DNA of 6,095 nt, taken from Candidatus Bathyarchaeota archaeon. GTDB lineage: Archaea > Thermoproteota > Bathyarchaeia > Bathyarchaeales > Bathyarchaeaceae. The translations under genes were made by a program, and so were the position numbers. Of the stretch, positions 5,091 to 6,095 are shown one piece after another (the stretch's first letter is position 1; the number at the start of each line of letters is the position of its first letter). A model generated the notes under the pieces. That model saw nothing but the letters and a program-made list of their open reading frames with translations. It made no database searches and was not told the DNA's origin. The DNA lies in NCBI GenBank assembly GCA_020344435.1, contig CP070826.1, positions 1,082,717 to 1,088,811 on the forward strand. The letters are read 5' to 3'.

Positions 5091-5222
5091 ATGAGCCGAA
5101 TGGCTGAGCATAAATGTGAAGTCTGTAACATGACCTTCAACACAGAAAGCGAACTGGAAACGCACAAGAGCAGACACATACCGAGAAGAGACAGCTGTGG
5201 CGGTTGCTCCAGTTGCTGGTAG
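5091..5222 (+). CDS. C2H2 zinc-finger microprotein with cysteine-rich tail
   Basis: This 43-residue protein has one complete classical zinc finger: Cys9-x2-Cys12-x12-His25-x3-His29. Phe16 and Leu22 are at the positions of the finger's hydrophobic core. A basic linker (IPRR) follows, and the protein ends in SCGGCSSCW, where Cys36, Cys39 and Cys42 form CxxCxxC. Zinc binding by the finger is secure by motif. The tail could bind a second metal or an Fe-S centre or be redox active, but with three cysteines it needs a fourth ligand. Small single-finger proteins are common in archaea and their roles are mostly unknown; DNA, RNA or protein binding are all possible. ATG 5091 fits a leaderless transcript, and ATG 5100 (Met4) is an alternative. 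The gene stands 74 nt after the amidohydrolase with its own promoter and a T-rich terminator behind it. Confidence 0.8.
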   Translation: MSRMAEHKCEVCNMTFNTESELETHKSRHIPRRDSCGGCSSCW

Positions 5223-5266
5223 TCCAAGAACTAGCGAAATAGCCTTGAATGTTACCTCTACCTAAG

Positions 5267-5280
5267 TTTTCTTTTCTTTC
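5267..5280 (+). terminator. T-rich tract, probable terminator of the zinc-finger gene
   Basis: TTTTCTTTTCTTTC lies 45 nt after the TAG of the zinc-finger gene. Runs of T on the non-template strand are the main signal of archaeal intrinsic termination, and no stem is needed. Confidence 0.5.
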
Positions 5281-5308
5281 CTCACTTTCCTGATTATCTA
5301 GTCTCTAT

Positions 5309-5340
5309 TGATCTAGCGAAAGCTAGATCAGCTGATAGCG
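5309..5340 (+). repeat. Perfect 9-bp stem with GAAA tetraloop plus an alternative third arm
   Basis: TGATCTAGC (5309-5317) and GCTAGATCA (5322-5330) pair perfectly around GAAA (5318-5321), a GNRA tetraloop; 5308 and 5331 could add a G-U pair. The right arm can instead match GCTGATAGC (5332-5340 region) with one bulge, and ATCAGCTGAT (5327-5336) is itself a perfect palindrome. A further ATCTAG half-site lies at 5296-5301. No T run follows on either strand. It could be an RNA structure or a cluster of protein-binding half-sites. Confidence 0.6.
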
Positions 5341-5396
5341 TACCTCACGAAGAAGGATGAACTTCAATTCAGAGGTCTTCGATGAAGAAGATTAAG

Positions 5397-5405
5397 CTTT
5401 TATGG
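5397..5405 (+). promoter_or_regulatory. Candidate TATA box for nep1
   Basis: CTTTTATGG predicts a start near 5426, leaving a leader of about 14 nt that holds the AAGGA site before TTG 5440. Confidence 0.4.
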
Positions 5406-5428
5406 AAAACAGGCCTCCTCAATTCCAT

Positions 5429-5433
5429 AAGGA
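5429..5433 (+). promoter_or_regulatory. Shine-Dalgarno site AAGGA deciding the TTG start of nep1
   Basis: AAGGA is spaced 6 nt (TTCACC) from TTG 5440. An in-frame TAA at 5428-5430 excludes any start further upstream, and the first ATG inside the frame (codon 49) would remove conserved sequence. Confidence 0.7.
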
Positions 5434-5439
5434 TTCACC

Positions 5440-6095
5440 TTGCTAACGCTCATACTGGCCGAATCTGCTCTTGAAACAGTCCCCAAAGCTTTATGGACAC
5501 ATCCAGCTGTAAGAAGTCACTCTGGAAGACGTGGAAAGTCTCCCCAGCTTCTTCTTCTCGATAGGTCTTACCACCACTCCGCAATGAAGAGACTCGACGA
5601 GAATGAGAAGAGAGGGCGACCAGACATTACTCATTTCGCCCTGCTAGAGGCTTTGGGCTCACCCCTAAACAGGGAAGGACTGCTCCAAACATACGTGCAC
5701 ACCATAAAAGATCAGGTGATCACCGTGAATTCTGAAACTAGGCTGCCGAAAAACTACGACCGATTCATCGGGCTCATGGAGCAGCTCTTCGAGTTGGGAA
5801 AGGTACCATCCATCGGACAGGCTTTGCTCAAGCTCGATCCCAAGACCCTGCCACAACTGCTTCGCGAAGTCGGCGCAACTCGTACTGTTGCTTTCAGTAG
5901 AAGAGGTTCACCTCTCACGCTTGAAAAGGCTATCTCAAGACTAGCAGCTGAGGGGATGCCGGCTGCGATTGTCGGCGCCTTTCCCCACGGTCACTTTTCA
6001 GACACAACCACCAAACTAGCTGATGACATCATTTGTGTAGATCCGGAAATGCTTGAAGCGTGGACTCTGACTTCCAGGATAGTCTACGAATACGA
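5440..6095 (+). CDS. nep1: 16S rRNA pseudouridine N1-methyltransferase Nep1/EMG1 (3' end cut by window)
   Basis: Nep1 is a SPOUT-class enzyme that methylates N1 of a conserved pseudouridine in small-subunit rRNA using S-adenosylmethionine, and it assists 30S assembly. The 218 codons present show the family's signatures in order: LILAESALETVP at 4-15; HHSAMKRL at 45-52; RGRPDI at 58-63; GSPLN at 73-77; YVHT at 85-88; ETRLPKNYDRF at 99-109, part of the rRNA-binding face; VGAFPHGHF at 178-186, the SAM-binding knot loop; and AWTLTSRIVYEY at 207-218. Archaeal Nep1 is about 205-230 residues and ends soon after the last motif, so only a few residues are missing. The start is TTG, fixed by an upstream TAA and an AAGGA site. 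The gene has its own promoter downstream of a hairpin-rich spacer. Confidence 0.95.
   Translation, partial: MLTLILAESALETVPKALWTHPAVRSHSGRRGKSPQLLLLDRSYHHSAMKRLDENEKRGRPDITHFALLEALGSPLNREGLLQTYVHTIKDQVITVNSETRLPKNYDRFIGLMEQLFELGKVPSIGQALLKLDPKTLPQLLREVGATRTVAFSRRGSPLTLEKAISRLAAEGMPAAIVGAFPHGHFSDTTTKLADDIICVDPEMLEAWTLTSRIVYEY

Larger units (their letters stand above)
5223..5439. other. Intergenic region between the zinc-finger gene and nep1
   Basis: These 217 nt contain the T-rich terminator (5267-5280), the GAAA-capped hairpin cluster (5309-5340) and the nep1 TATA box (5397-5405). The only reading frames are a 12-codon one from ATG 5357 and a 14-codon one from ATG 5402 that overlaps the nep1 start out of frame. 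CTAGCGAAA occurs twice, at 5231-5239 and 5313-5321. I found no box C/D pair or tRNA-like fold. Confidence 0.5.

Noticed and set aside
5331..5400. CTGA and GATGA elements considered as a box C/D guide RNA
   Set aside because: The boxes are not in C-D'-C'-D order on either strand, no full RTGATGA is present, and there is no terminal stem.
5402..5446. Fourteen-codon plus-strand frame overlapping the nep1 start, considered as a leader peptide
   Set aside because: It has no ribosome-binding site, its ATG lies within the probable TATA box, and its codons are not regulatory in an obvious way.
1..6095. Mobile element, CRISPR array, toxin-antitoxin pair or defence island
   Set aside because: No transposase, integrase, long terminal repeats, spaced direct repeats or recognisable defence protein was seen. 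The identified genes are mostly housekeeping or ordinary surface and transport functions.

Overview
The window looks like chromosomal DNA of an archaeon, most likely an uncultured mesophilic or moderately thermophilic lineage of about 50% GC. Three lines of evidence support this. It has an archaeal-type phosphoenolpyruvate carboxylase, about 520 residues long with the STQHPDN N-terminus, and a Nep1/EMG1 rRNA methyltransferase. AT-rich archaeal TATA boxes lie about 25-30 nt before the expected transcription starts. The Shine-Dalgarno signals match the GGAGGTGATC type, and three genes start with TTG. I cannot fix the phylum; a Bathyarchaeia/TACK-like or related lineage is a guess only.

Layout. 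The left two thirds (1-4055) is on the minus strand. Read in the direction of transcription it holds an MFS transporter (4055-2766), PEP carboxylase (2641-1073), a small membrane-anchored Ig-like surface protein (905-369), and the first 33 codons of another exported protein that runs off the left edge (101-1). Each gene has its own plausible TATA box and 5' leader, and the gaps are 124 to about 270 nt. They therefore look like separate transcription units, not one operon. The right third is on the plus strand: a creatininase-family metal-dependent amidohydrolase (4258-5016), a 43-residue C2H2 zinc-finger microprotein (5091-5222), and Nep1 (5440 to the right edge, lacking only its last few residues). 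The strands diverge at the 202-bp gap between the transporter and the amidohydrolase.

How the genes fit together. PEP carboxylase is anaplerotic, making oxaloacetate. Nep1 acts in 30S ribosome biogenesis. The amidohydrolase may be the riboflavin/F420-pathway deformylase ArfB or another creatininase-family member. The transporter's substrate is unknown. The two exported proteins at the left are probably cell-surface proteins. I see no evidence that these genes form one pathway.

The more unusual content is small and regulatory. The zinc-finger microprotein ends in a cysteine-rich CxxCxxC tail. Its promoter appears leaderless, with a perfect 6-4-6 dyad just downstream of the TATA box. A second 6-4-6 dyad of different sequence sits over the transporter's predicted transcription start. 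A 10-bp inverted repeat lies in the divergent intergenic region, and an alternating (CG)5 palindrome precedes the PEP carboxylase gene. Upstream of nep1 there is a 9-bp perfect stem closed by a GAAA tetraloop, whose 3' arm can also pair with a third arm. No tRNA, rRNA, CRISPR array, insertion sequence or phage gene was seen.
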